A DNA stretch of 64,000 nt from Clostridium sp. OM02-18AC. Its GTDB lineage: Bacteria; Bacillota; Clostridia; Lachnospirales; Lachnospiraceae. A model generated the notes under the pieces. That model was not told the origin of the DNA, did not search any database, and saw nothing but the letters and a program-made list of their open reading frames with translations. Shown piece by piece: positions 39,780 to 48,231 of this stretch. The position numbers were made by a program, and so were the translations under genes. Position 1 is the first letter of the stretch. The number at the start of each line of letters is the position of its first letter. Location: contig NZ_QULW01000001.1 in NCBI RefSeq assembly GCF_003481825.1, positions 186,001-250,000 of the forward strand, written 5' to 3'.

Positions 39780-42194
39780 ATGGCAGTTTATGATACCTTA
39801 AATGACAGACAGAAAGAGGCGGTGTTTTGTACGGAAGGTCCTCTTTTGGTCCTGGCCGGGGCAGGATCCGGTAAAACCAGAGTCCTGACGCACCGCATCG
39901 CGTACCTGATTGAAGAAAAGGACGTGAACCCATGGAATATCATGGCGATCACCTTTACCAACAAAGCGGCGGGAGAGATGCGGGAGCGTGTGGACAAGCT
40001 GGTCGGTTTTGGCTCTGAGAGCATCTGGGTTTCGACGTTCCATTCCTCCTGTGTGCGGATTTTACGCCGCTTTATCGAGAATCTGGGCTACAGCACAAGT
40101 TTTTCCATTTACGATTCGGATGATCAGAAAACGCTGATGAAGCAGATCTTAAAGAAAATGGATCTGGACCCGAAGCAGTTTCGGGACAGAGCCATGCTTT
40201 CTGCCATTTCCGGTGCCAAAAATGAACTGATGAGCCCGGAAGAATTCCGGCTGAATGCGGAAGGCGACTGGCGTGCAAAGAAGATTGCAGAAATCTATCA
40301 GATGTATCAGGATGAGTTAAAGAAAAATAATGCACTGGATTTCGATGATCTTATTTTTAAAACCGTGGATCTGTTCCAGACGAATGCGGATGTGCTGGAA
40401 TATTATCAAGAGCGTTTCCGCTATATCATGGTGGATGAGTACCAGGATACCAACACGGCGCAGTTTCGTCTGATTGAGCTTCTGGCCGGAAAATATAAAA
40501 ACCTCTGCGTGGTAGGCGATGATGACCAGTCTATTTATAAGTTCCGTGGTGCCAACATCAGCAATATCCTGGATTTTGAAAGTGCATTTCCTGGGGCAAA
40601 AGTCATTAAGCTGGAGCAGAATTACCGTTCCACCAGTCATATTCTGGATGCGGCCAATGCAGTGATCCGCAATAACCAGGGGCGGAAGGACAAGACTCTC
40701 TGGACCGCCAATGGAGAGGGGGAACCGGTGATCTTCCACCAGTATGAGCAGGCTTACGAAGAGGCGGATGGCATCGTCCGTGACATTTTAAAGGATGGAC
40801 GGGACTTTCAGGATTACGCGGTCCTTTACCGGACGAATGCGCAGTCCCGTCTTCTGGAGGAAAAATGCATTGAGCACAACGTGCCGTACCGTCTGGTAGG
40901 AGGCGTAAATTTCTATCAGAGAAAAGAGATCAAGGATGTACTGTCTTATTTGAAAACAATCGCAAACGGACGGGATGATCTGGCAGTCCAGCGTATCATC
41001 AATGTGCCAAAAAGAGGCATTGGTGCGGCATCGATCGCGAAGATTACGGCGTGGGCTTCGGAGCAGGGCATCAGCTTTTACGATGCGTGTGTCCGGGCGG
41101 CAGTCGTGCCGGGGCTCGGTAAGGCAGCAGGAAAGGTTGCCGTGTTTACCGGTCAGATCGAGGAATTCCGCGATGCGCTGACCGAGGATGAGATCAGCAT
41201 CAAAGCACTGATCGAGCAGATCCTTTCCGATACCGGCTACCGGGAAGAACTGGAAGCAGAGGGAGAGGTCGAGTCCCAGACGCGTCTGGAGAACATCGAA
41301 GAACTTATGAATAAGGCGGTCAGCTACAGCGAGGATGCGGAACATCCGTCCCTGGATGAATTTTTAGAGCAGGTGGCGCTGGTGGCCGATGTGGACCGGA
41401 TGGACGATTCTGAGAACCGGGTAACGCTGATGACCTTACACAGCGCAAAGGGACTGGAGTTCCCGGTAGTATATTTAAGCGGCCTTGAGGATGGACTTTT
41501 CCCAAGCCGCATGGCAATTTCAGCGGATGACCGGACCGAACTGGAAGAAGAACGCCGCCTTTGCTACGTCGGCATTACCCGTGCCAAGGAGCGGCTGGTG
41601 ATCACGGCATCCCGCATGCGCATGATCAATGGGGAAACCCATTATTCCAAAGTCAGCCGTTTTGTGGAAGAAATTCCGGAAGAACTGATCCAGATGGAAA
41701 AGCTGGAGCCGAGACTGGGACGCAGCGTGGCGCGGGATGAATTTGAGGATGACGATCTTCCGTGGAATAAAAAACAGAGTCATCTTGGCATCAGCAAATT
41801 TGGCATGAAATCGAATTCCTATGCATCGCCGACCGCATCGTATGTTTCCGGGACCGGAAACGGATACGCAGGAATGCAGGGAGCAGGACGTGATTTAAGT
41901 GGGATTTTCGACCGGAAGTTATCCGGAGGCAGGGCGGCAGGGGCAGCAGCCAGGGCTGCTTCAGGACAGTCGTTTCAGTCAGCCGGACCAGGATTTGGAA
42001 AGGCGTTTACGGTTCAAAAACCTTCTTCTTTGGACTATGGAGTAGGAGACCGGGTACGCCATGTCAAATTCGGCGAGGGAACCGTTCTGAGTGTAAAGGA
42101 CGGAGCGAAGGATTTTGAGGTATTCGTGAATTTTGATACGGCCGGTGTGAAGAAGATGTTCGCCTCCTTTGCGAAGCTTCAGAAAATCGGATAA
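39780..42194 (+). CDS. pcrA: ATP-dependent DNA helicase PcrA/UvrD
   Basis: Superfamily 1A 3'-to-5' helicase for repair and removal of RecA or replication blocks; 804 residues. Motifs: NDRQKEAV (Q), LAGAGSGKTRVL (Walker A, about 28–39), TFTNKAAGEM (Ia), DEYQDTNTAQ (II), GDDDQSIYKFRGA (III), LEQNYRST (IV), VTLMTLHSAKGLEFP (V) and YVGITRAKERL (VI). The C-terminal 100 residues have a disordered Gly/Ala linker then a Tudor-like end (VGDRVRHVKFGEGTVLSV) that binds RNA polymerase in relatives. Confidence 0.96.
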   Translation: MAVYDTLNDRQKEAVFCTEGPLLVLAGAGSGKTRVLTHRIAYLIEEKDVNPWNIMAITFTNKAAGEMRERVDKLVGFGSESIWVSTFHSSCVRILRRFIENLGYSTSFSIYDSDDQKTLMKQILKKMDLDPKQFRDRAMLSAISGAKNELMSPEEFRLNAEGDWRAKKIAEIYQMYQDELKKNNALDFDDLIFKTVDLFQTNADVLEYYQERFRYIMVDEYQDTNTAQFRLIELLAGKYKNLCVVGDDDQSIYKFRGANISNILDFESAFPGAKVIKLEQNYRSTSHILDAANAVIRNNQGRKDKTLWTANGEGEPVIFHQYEQAYEEADGIVRDILKDGRDFQDYAVLYRTNAQSRLLEEKCIEHNVPYRLVGGVNFYQRKEIKDVLSYLKTIANGRDDLAVQRIINVPKRGIGAASIAKITAWASEQGISFYDACVRAAVVPGLGKAAGKVAVFTGQIEEFRDALTEDEISIKALIEQILSDTGYREELEAEGEVESQTRLENIEELMNKAVSYSEDAEHPSLDEFLEQVALVADVDRMDDSENRVTLMTLHSAKGLEFPVVYLSGLEDGLFPSRMAISADDRTELEEERRLCYVGITRAKERLVITASRMRMINGETHYSKVSRFVEEIPEELIQMEKLEPRLGRSVARDEFEDDDLPWNKKQSHLGISKFGMKSNSYASPTASYVSGTGNGYAGMQGAGRDLSGIFDRKLSGGRAAGAAARAASGQSFQSAGPGFGKAFTVQKPSSLDYGVGDRVRHVKFGEGTVLSVKDGAKDFEVFVNFDTAGVKKMFASFAKLQKIG

Positions 42195-42352
42195 ACAGAC
42201 AGCCGTGCTGTTTACGCTGGCGCATAGAATTTACAAATTTGAATAAAATAGGATAGTAAAAAAAGAAAAACAATGATATAATCCTAGTAATGCATAGCAT
42301 GAAACGGCACATTTATATAGCCGACCAAACATGGTAGAAAGGACGTGGCAGT

Positions 42353-42640
42353 ATGAATCGTTTTGATAACATGAGCAAAGACGCAATGGCACGTGTGGAA
42401 GAAATCATGAATTCCACCAAGTTAAATGAGTTCTTGCACAGAAAAGAGGAAGAGGAGAAAAAGAAAACCTGCATTCTCTGGATCCTTGCCATCATCGGAG
42501 TGGTAGCAGCTGTTGCAGCAATCGCATATGGCGTATACCGTTTCTTTACCCCGGATTATCTGGAAGACTTTGAGGATGATTTCGATGACGACTTCGATGA
42601 TGATTTCTTCGAGGACGAGGACGACACCAAAGAAAAATAA
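42353..42640 (+). CDS. Small membrane protein with acidic tail
   Basis: 95 residues: a charged N-terminus (LHRKEEEEKKK), one membrane helix (about 41–66, WILAIIGVVAAVAAIAYGVY) and a tail of about 25 Asp/Glu/Phe residues (FEDDFDDDFDDDFFEDEDD). AAAGGACG precedes the ATG, and TATAAT at 42277–42282 with a TG extension is the likely -10 box. No known function; it resembles uncharacterised Lachnospiraceae proteins. Confidence 0.7.
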   Translation: MNRFDNMSKDAMARVEEIMNSTKLNEFLHRKEEEEKKKTCILWILAIIGVVAAVAAIAYGVYRFFTPDYLEDFEDDFDDDFDDDFFEDEDDTKEK

Positions 42641-42703
42641 GAATAGCTTTGGTCATCCACAAAGGTTTGAAGGAAAGAAACTTGTTACTTAGCAGAACCA
42701 ATC

Positions 42704-42735
42704 AGGCGTGTCTCGCAGACCGGGATGCGCCTTTT
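42704..42735 (+). terminator. Terminator before rlmD
   Basis: AGGCG/CGCCT outer pairing with an inner imperfect stem and TTTT. Confidence 0.55.
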
Positions 42736-42770
42736 CTCTGCCATGCATCAAAGAAGAATAGGAGAAAAAC

Positions 42771-44174
42771 GTGAAAAAGGGCGATATGTATGAAGCGGTC
42801 GTAGAGACCATTGACTTCCCGAACAAGGGAATTTTACATGTGGACGGGGAGCGGGTCATCGTGAAGAATGCCATCCCGGGACAAAAAGTACGGTTTGTCG
42901 TAAATAAAAAAAGAAAAGGAAAATGCGAGGCACGTCTTTTGGAAGTAGTAGAAAAGTCGCCTTTGGAGCGAAGGGAGGGCCCCTGTCCGCATTTTGGCAT
43001 CTGCGGCGGCTGCCTCTATCAGAGTCTTCCTTACGAAGAACAGTTGAAGATCAAAGAAAGTCAGATCAAAGCACTTCTGGATGAAGTCTGTGATTCTTAT
43101 GAATTCGAGGGAATCAAGGCAAGCCCGCTCTCTGACGGATACCGCAACAAGATGGAATTCTCTTTTGGCGATGAGTACAAGGACGGTCCGCTGGCACTCG
43201 GCATGCACCGCCGCGGCAGCTTTTATGATATCGTGAATACGCCGGAGTGCCAGATCGTACATGCGGATTTCTGCAAAATCTTAACGGCAACCCTGCAGTA
43301 TTTCACGGAACACCATATCAGTTACCACAAAAAGATGAAGCACACCGGCTACCTGCGTCATCTGCTGGTGCGCCGTGCCGTGAAGACCGGCGAGATTTTA
43401 GTGGCCCTGGTCACTTCCGGGCAGAACGAAAAGCTTGGTGTGATCGAAGAACATACAACTCCGGTGAAGGAGAAAGAACTTCTGGCAGGCTGGCTTTCCT
43501 GCATGCAGAATCTTGAGCTTACCGGAACGTTTGCCGGAATCCTGCATATCCAAAACGACAGCCTTGCTGACGTTGTTCAGAGCGATGAGACGACGATTCT
43601 TTATGGTCAGGACTTCTTCTATGAGGAACTTCTTGGCTTAAAGTTCCGTATTACCCCGTTTTCTTTCTTCCAGACCAATTCCCTGGGAGCCGAGGTGCTT
43701 TATGAGACGGCACGAAGCTATGTCGGGGAGACGAAGGATAAAGTTGTGTTTGACTTATACAGTGGAACCGGAACCATTGCCCAGATCATTGCCCCGGTGG
43801 CTGCGAAGGTTGTGGGTGTGGAAATCGTGGAGGAAGCCGTAGAGGCTGCGAAAGAAAATGCGGCAGGGAACGGACTGAAAAACTGCGAATTTATCGCCGG
43901 AGATGTTTTGAAGGTGATCGGAGCGTTAAAAGATAAGCCGGATCTGATTATTCTGGATCCGCCGCGTGATGGCATTCATCCGAAGGCACTGGATCAGATC
44001 ATCGATTTTGGTGTGGACCGCATGGTTTACATTTCCTGTAAGCCGACCAGCCTGACCAGGGATCTTGTGGTATTGCAGGAGCGTGGTTACAAGCTGGAGA
44101 AAGCATGTGCGGTAGATATGTTCCCGTCCACGGCAAACTGTGAGACGATCGCGCTGCTGACCCGCGTAAAATAA
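42771..44174 (+). CDS. rlmD: 23S rRNA (uracil-5-)-methyltransferase RlmD/RumA family
   Basis: SAM-dependent methylation of a 23S rRNA uridine; 467 residues, GTG start 6 bases after AGGAGAA. TRAM-like RNA-binding start (1–60), iron-sulfur Cys cluster CPHFGICGGC (about 74–83), central domain, then methyltransferase: FFQTNSLGAEVLYE, FDLYSGTGTIAQI (SAM), LDPPRDGIHPKAL and the catalytic Cys in YISCKPTSL. The second prophage begins just past its stop, so its 3' end is the probable insertion site. Confidence 0.93.
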   Translation: MKKGDMYEAVVETIDFPNKGILHVDGERVIVKNAIPGQKVRFVVNKKRKGKCEARLLEVVEKSPLERREGPCPHFGICGGCLYQSLPYEEQLKIKESQIKALLDEVCDSYEFEGIKASPLSDGYRNKMEFSFGDEYKDGPLALGMHRRGSFYDIVNTPECQIVHADFCKILTATLQYFTEHHISYHKKMKHTGYLRHLLVRRAVKTGEILVALVTSGQNEKLGVIEEHTTPVKEKELLAGWLSCMQNLELTGTFAGILHIQNDSLADVVQSDETTILYGQDFFYEELLGLKFRITPFSFFQTNSLGAEVLYETARSYVGETKDKVVFDLYSGTGTIAQIIAPVAAKVVGVEIVEEAVEAAKENAAGNGLKNCEFIAGDVLKVIGALKDKPDLIILDPPRDGIHPKALDQIIDFGVDRMVYISCKPTSLTRDLVVLQERGYKLEKACAVDMFPSTANCETIALLTRVK

Positions 44175-44221
44175 GGATTTGTGGGCTTTCTGGACGACTA
44201 CGAAAGACCATTTGACTACGA

Positions 44222-44252
44222 TTTGACAACGCTTTTTTGAGATGTTGTCAAA
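44222..44252. terminator. Hairpin at the end of the prophage integrase gene
   Basis: TTTGACAAC/GTTGTCAAA, 13-base loop, overlapping the integrase stop. Upstream, two direct GACTACGA copies (about 44196 and 44214) could be part of the attachment region. Confidence 0.5.
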
Positions 44253-45519
44253 GACTGGCAGCTTTTTCAAAGATTTCTACGCTGCGTTCTGCCATTTTTT
44301 CGGTGGCATGGGTGTAGACCTGCAAGGTGGTGTTGATATCAGCGTGTCCTAGGCGTGTCTGGACATCCTTGATGTCAGCACCATTTTCTATTAAGAGGGT
44401 GGCATGCGTGTGCCGGAGAGAATGATAATCGAAGACCATGTTCAGCTCGTGATGAATCACTCTGGCACAGTACTTAAAGGAGTCCGGGCTGATGAATTCC
44501 CCGTTCTCTCGGACGCACAGGAAATCCACGCGCTGCAGCGTGCAGCTGATACCGCGCTCAACCGGAACAATCCGGTATATGGTATTTCCTTTTTCATCTT
44601 TCTCCGGCTTCAGATAATGATCGGTATAATATTCACCATAGAGCAGCCGGTTCTTCTTCTGGGTCAGCTGCGCATGTTTCAATGCCTTATAGAGGGCATC
44701 TCCAAATTTGATGGTACGGATGGAATTGACTGTTTTCGGTGTTCCAAAGTACCAGGCAGACTTTTCTTCTTTCTTCCCTTTCTGTTCCAGCACTTTTCGG
44801 ACATCCACTCCATAATTCCGTTTCACGACCGCCTTTTTTACGGATAAGGTGCGGCTTTCCACGTTGATATCATCCCAGCACAGTGCAAAGGCTTCGCTGA
44901 GACGCAGGCCGGTATAATAGCCAATCATGAGCGGCAGATAGAAATTGCTGTCTTCCGGAAAGCGCTCCAGAATCTTTTTGAACTCTTCCGGGCGGATCAC
45001 ATAGCGCTGTTTTGGCTGTTTTTCAAATTTTGGCAGTTTTATCCTGGCGCAGGGGTTCTCCCTGACATACTGCAGCGGTTCTATAGCATACTCGTAAGCG
45101 GCTGATAATACCCGCAAGATTCCCAGGACAGAAGATTTTGCCAGGCCGTCAATCTTTAACTGATTCACATATTCCTGTATGGCAGCAGTGGTCAGTGATT
45201 TTAGCCGGTACTGTCCGAAGTGCGGCTTTAACCGGTTCTCCATAATGTAGAGATAACCAAGCTGCGTGTTGTATTTCAGATTCATTTTACAGTAATTCTC
45301 AAACCAATAATCCAGATAATCGGCAACACTGACTTCCGCTGGCGCGAAGGTCTGGCCGGATGAGTTATATTCGCTCATTGCAATAGTGCCAGCTGCCAGG
45401 GCTTCGGCCTTTGTCCGGAATCCGCCCTTTGAGATTGATTTCCGTTTTCCATTCACTGGCGCGGTCTCAAAGCTGTATTGCCAGGTTGATCCGCGCTTCC
45501 TTGTTCTTAACTGTCCCAT
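44248..45519 (-). CDS. int: Prophage tyrosine integrase
   Basis: 423 residues. Arm-binding beta domain (KRGSTWQYSFETAPVNGKRK), SAM-like domain (about 75–170), catalytic domain with Arg in YYTGLRLSEAFAL, Lys within TPKTVNSIRTIKF, HxxR in YHSLRHTHATL and Tyr in NTTLQVYTHATEKM. The LIENGADIKDVQTRLGHADI segment is typical. An AAAGGAG site precedes the ATG. Only distantly like the integrase at 21477, so the elements are independent. Confidence 0.94.
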   Translation of the reverse strand: MGQLRTRKRGSTWQYSFETAPVNGKRKSISKGGFRTKAEALAAGTIAMSEYNSSGQTFAPAEVSVADYLDYWFENYCKMNLKYNTQLGYLYIMENRLKPHFGQYRLKSLTTAAIQEYVNQLKIDGLAKSSVLGILRVLSAAYEYAIEPLQYVRENPCARIKLPKFEKQPKQRYVIRPEEFKKILERFPEDSNFYLPLMIGYYTGLRLSEAFALCWDDINVESRTLSVKKAVVKRNYGVDVRKVLEQKGKKEEKSAWYFGTPKTVNSIRTIKFGDALYKALKHAQLTQKKNRLLYGEYYTDHYLKPEKDEKGNTIYRIVPVERGISCTLQRVDFLCVRENGEFISPDSFKYCARVIHHELNMVFDYHSLRHTHATLLIENGADIKDVQTRLGHADINTTLQVYTHATEKMAERSVEIFEKAASL

Positions 45520-45587
45520 ATATCATGCTCCTTTCGTATGGTTGTTGCGATGTCACAACAGAAAATTAGGTACAAAAATAGCACCCC

Positions 45588-45705
45588 TTGCAGGACGCCC
45601 AGGAAAATGATATAATTCGTTTGGACTCGATTATATCTGGCCGGGCATCCGGCAAGAGAAATCTATGTAAAGCCGTTCTGTGTTACCAGCACCGGGCGGT
45701 TTTGC
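45588..45705 (+). ncRNA. Candidate small RNA of the prophage
   Basis: Promoter TTGCAG (45588–45593), 17-base spacer, TATAAT (45611–45616), then about 85 transcribed bases with no ORF and a terminator-like hairpin (AAAGCCG/CGGTTTT, 45669–45703). A perfect inverted repeat GATATAAT/ATTATATC surrounds the start point. It lies in the gap between int and the leftward lysogeny genes, antisense to neither. Confidence 0.5.
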
Positions 45706-45717
45706 ATTTTATAATGG

Positions 45718-46227
45718 TTAATGCTTCCAGGTCGCATGTCTTGCGTGAAGTAATCCGTTCTTAAATGTAATTCGAATATTGGAATCAAGATCCTCAGCAT
45801 ACCACTTCACTTGCAAATAATCATAGGTTTGATTGCCGATTTGCCGACGTTCAGCGTTACTTACTTCGTGCTCTTTTCCGAGAATAGAAATAACTTGCTC
45901 GTAGCTCATACCGTCTTGCAATTGATTATACAAATCTTCAGTAGCGTATTTCATCCCATCTGTATTCATATCAATATATTCACCATTTGCATTATACGGC
46001 GAGCCGTCATTTGCGCGCCCAGCCCATGAAGGCAAATAACCTTTTCTATTGCTACCTTCATTAAACCAGTACCATTTTTCATCAATGTTGACCCATTCGT
46101 TGCTGGCATAAGCACCATTATCTTTTAAATAACAGCGATTATCGTCGGTCCATTCACCTGCAAAAGCCGTGATGGACATAGATGCGGTAACAAGAAAAAC
46201 GAAGGATAATAATTTAATTTTTCGCAT
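45718..46227 (-). CDS. Secreted protein with cell-wall-binding-like repeat and BLIP-like domain
   Basis: 169 residues. Signal peptide (1–23, cleaved near AFA-GE). Residues 24–65 (GEWTDDNRCYLKDNGAYASN, EWVNIDEKWYWFNEG) resemble choline/cell-wall-binding repeats. The C-terminus (LQDGMSYEQVISILGKEHEV, … IRITFKNGLLHAR) is the DUF3862/BLIP-like repeat also seen at 33251. It lies with the leftward lysogeny genes, so it may be expressed in lysogens as a conversion gene. Confidence 0.65.
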   Translation of the reverse strand: MRKIKLLSFVFLVTASMSITAFAGEWTDDNRCYLKDNGAYASNEWVNIDEKWYWFNEGSNRKGYLPSWAGRANDGSPYNANGEYIDMNTDGMKYATEDLYNQLQDGMSYEQVISILGKEHEVSNAERRQIGNQTYDYLQVKWYAEDLDSNIRITFKNGLLHARHATWKH

Positions 46228-46254
46228 ATCAATTCTCCTTTTCTTTTGATTTTA

Positions 46255-46713
46255 TTAAAATTTTTCTATAACAACCAAGGCTGGGTCAAACATAATGGTG
46301 TAGCCACCAAAATTCACATAAGAACCGTATTTTTCATGGTAGCATTCCAGCGCTTCCTTTAAAAATTCTTCTGATACTTCCAGATACTCAGCCAGTTCGT
46401 GACGATTTTTGCAGCGTGCTTTATATCCCTCGACTATTCCGAACAATCCAATTCGCTTATCGTAGGCCCATAACCGTGCGATGCGTTCCTGCTTCCGATC
46501 AGACACGGAATCCTGCTCGATGATGCGGCCTACAGTGGTGTAGTAGTGCCCAAGTTCTTCTGCTAGCACATCCGCTTTTTTGCGTAGTGTTGGGATATTC
46601 TTTCGAATAGCAATCTTACGGCCCTTTATTCGTCCGTCACTCAGCGGAAGAGGCTTTTCCTTTACGATCAGTCCGGCGGCATCAGCTTCTTTGAGTAGAT
46701 CTTCGTAACTCAC
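46255..46713 (-). CDS. ImmA/IrrE-type metalloprotease-like protein
   Basis: 152 residues. In ICEBs1-like systems ImmA cleaves the repressor to induce the element. Seen: KKADVLAEELGHYYTTVGRI (about 48–67), the zinc site, here with Glu in place of the usual first His of HExxH, as in some phage members; and YEKYGSYVNFGGYTI near the end. It lies directly after the repressor gene, the expected pairing. Confidence 0.8.
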   Translation of the reverse strand: MSYEDLLKEADAAGLIVKEKPLPLSDGRIKGRKIAIRKNIPTLRKKADVLAEELGHYYTTVGRIIEQDSVSDRKQERIARLWAYDKRIGLFGIVEGYKARCKNRHELAEYLEVSEEFLKEALECYHEKYGSYVNFGGYTIMFDPALVVIEKF

Positions 46714-46726
46714 GCAATCACCTCAC

Positions 46727-47233
46727 TTAAAAGTTTGGATCATCCATTATATCGTCTTCTTCCTTGCGAGAAGCTTCTGTTCGGTCGGAGTCAGAAATGT
46801 CGGTGCGGTCGTGAGCGGCATCAGGTATCAGGTGCAGCTGTTCTTCTTCCATCTGCTGTATCTTTAGAAGATTATCGGAGTAATCAACCACTTTTTTCTT
46901 ATTGATATCAGAAAGCTGTTCATAGTTATCTATCAAGCGCTTTTGATCACTGTGAAACTTGATAATATTTTGAGCCAGTTTTATAACCTTATTATCTGAA
47001 GTTTCTTTTCCAGAGAAGCTTTCGTCGTATTGAGTCCAGCCCATGAGATAAGCTGGTGTAGTTTCAAGAACTTGTGCAAATTCAATTACTTTGCTTTGAA
47101 CAATGTCGTTGATTCCGTTCTCAATTTTAGCTATTGTTGTTTTGCTTTTGTATCCTAGCTTAGATGCAAGTTCTTCCTGAGTCATCCCAAGTTCTTCGCG
47201 CCGTGTACGTATTCGTTTTCCTATTTCAGGCAT
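46727..47233 (-). CDS. CI-like XRE repressor
   Basis: 168 residues. Helix-turn-helix at about 5–60: RIRTRREELGMTQEELASKL, then KTTIAKIENGIND. The middle part is helical (QKRLIDNYEQLSDINKKKVV), the end acidic. No LexA-type protease domain; inactivation would depend on the adjacent ImmA. Its promoter (TTGATT-17-TATATT) overlaps operator 1. Confidence 0.88.
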   Translation of the reverse strand: MPEIGKRIRTRREELGMTQEELASKLGYKSKTTIAKIENGINDIVQSKVIEFAQVLETTPAYLMGWTQYDESFSGKETSDNKVIKLAQNIIKFHSDQKRLIDNYEQLSDINKKKVVDYSDNLLKIQQMEEEQLHLIPDAAHDRTDISDSDRTEASRKEEDDIMDDPNF

Positions 47234-47260
47234 ATTGGAAACCTCCTTATTTATAATTGG

Positions 47261-47370
47261 AATATAGCACGAAAATGATTTAAAATCAATATTTTTTGAT
47301 TGAAATAAAAAAAATAGTTGACTTTTAATCTACGCAGTGATAGTATAACAACAGATGATTTAAAATCATC
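47261..47370. promoter_or_regulatory. Lysogeny switch: divergent promoters with operators
   Basis: Operator 1 (ATGATTTAAAATCA, 47275–47288) overlaps the -35 box of the leftward repressor promoter (TTGATT 47289–47284, TATATT 47266–47261). Operator 2 is the perfect palindrome GATGATTTAAAATCATC (47354–47370), in the leader of the Cro gene. The rightward promoter probably uses TTGACT (47318) with TATAAC near 47344. Confidence 0.82.
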
Positions 47371-47393
47371 TCCAACGAAAGGAAGTGAGAACA

Positions 47394-47624
47394 TTGACAG
47401 ATTCAGATGCTTTAAAGGCGTTGATTAAATCCAGAGGTTTAAAGCTTAAATATGTAGCGGATTATCTCGGATTAACCAGCTATGGATTTGCGCTGAAACT
47501 GAATAACAAGCAGGAGTTTAAGACGAGCGAAGTAGCTGCATTGTGTGAGTTGTTAGAAATCAAGAGTTTAAAAGAAAAGGAATCTCTTTTTTTTAAACAA
47601 AAAGATGATTTAAAATCATCTTAG
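47394..47624 (+). CDS. Cro-like protein
   Basis: 76 residues from a TTG start with AAAGGAAG 9 bases upstream (a GTG at 47385 is too close to that site). Helix-turn-helix: ALKALIKSRGLKLKYVADYL, GLTSYGFALKLNNKQEFKTS. The C-terminus KDDLKSS is encoded by the third operator copy. Divergent from the CI-like gene. Confidence 0.78.
   Translation: MTDSDALKALIKSRGLKLKYVADYLGLTSYGFALKLNNKQEFKTSEVAALCELLEIKSLKEKESLFFKQKDDLKSS
47602..47622. promoter_or_regulatory. Operator 3 within the end of the Cro gene
   Basis: A 21-bp perfect palindrome (arms AAGATGATTT/AAATCATCTT) containing the whole operator 2 sequence. It lies between Cro and the next gene and overlaps coding sequence. Confidence 0.8.
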
Positions 47625-47637
47625 GAGGTACATACCA

Positions 47638-48231
47638 GTGAATGAGTTAATCAATGTGAATTTCGACACTCAGACGGTGTCGGCAAGAGAACTGCATGGA
47701 CAGTTGAATAGACACAGAGATTTCAAGGATTTCTTTGTTGAAGTCTCAAAAATGAAAGTGTCTATGGATATGGAAGAATTGAAATTATTAAGAACGGTTG
47801 TAAAAACATTCTCTTATAAATTCGGTTCGGAAGCAGTCGTATATCTCGCAGATTCGATAGATACAGAAATGGTTTTGCCTGTAAAGAGCTTAGAAGCTAG
47901 AAAGGCAAATGAGGAAAAAATGAAAGAAGAAATTGTAAATAATTTCAACTCGATTTTTCCTGATTATACATTTGTCGGATGTGAAAAGCAAGTTGGCAGT
48001 ATAGGGAGAATAGATATTTATGCTTTGTGTGGCGAGAGAAGTGTAATTATCGAATTGAAAACAGGAAGTAAAAACCCTAATACACAACTCATTGCCTACG
48101 GTTCTAAATTCGAGAACCCTATTTTAATAGGAATAACAGAAAAAGAAATTGAGGACGAGCGGAAAATCAAAGGGATTTCCTATTTTACGCTGTCTGAATT
48201 AAGAGAGGCGGTCGAGCAGTGGATAATTTAG
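47638..48231 (+). CDS. AntA-like head fused to a PD-(D/E)xK nuclease-like domain
   Basis: 197 residues, GTG start after AGGAGGTA. Residues 1–30 (NELINVNFDTQTVSARELHG) match the start of AntA/AntB antirepressors. The rest departs from that family: FNSIFPDYTFVGCEKQVGSI, then GRIDIYALCGERSVIIELKT with the D…ExK pattern of PD-(D/E)xK nucleases (about 115–150) and a following strand-helix (LIAYGSKFENPILIGITE). A fusion or domain swap in an antirepressor position. Nuclease activity is inferred from motif spacing only. Confidence 0.65.
   Translation: MNELINVNFDTQTVSARELHGQLNRHRDFKDFFVEVSKMKVSMDMEELKLLRTVVKTFSYKFGSEAVVYLADSIDTEMVLPVKSLEARKANEEKMKEEIVNNFNSIFPDYTFVGCEKQVGSIGRIDIYALCGERSVIIELKTGSKNPNTQLIAYGSKFENPILIGITEKEIEDERKIKGISYFTLSELREAVEQWII

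Noticed and set aside
44196..44221. GACTACGA pair as the attL core of the second prophage
   Set aside because: Too short and the right end of the prophage is outside the window, so no matching repeat can be shown.
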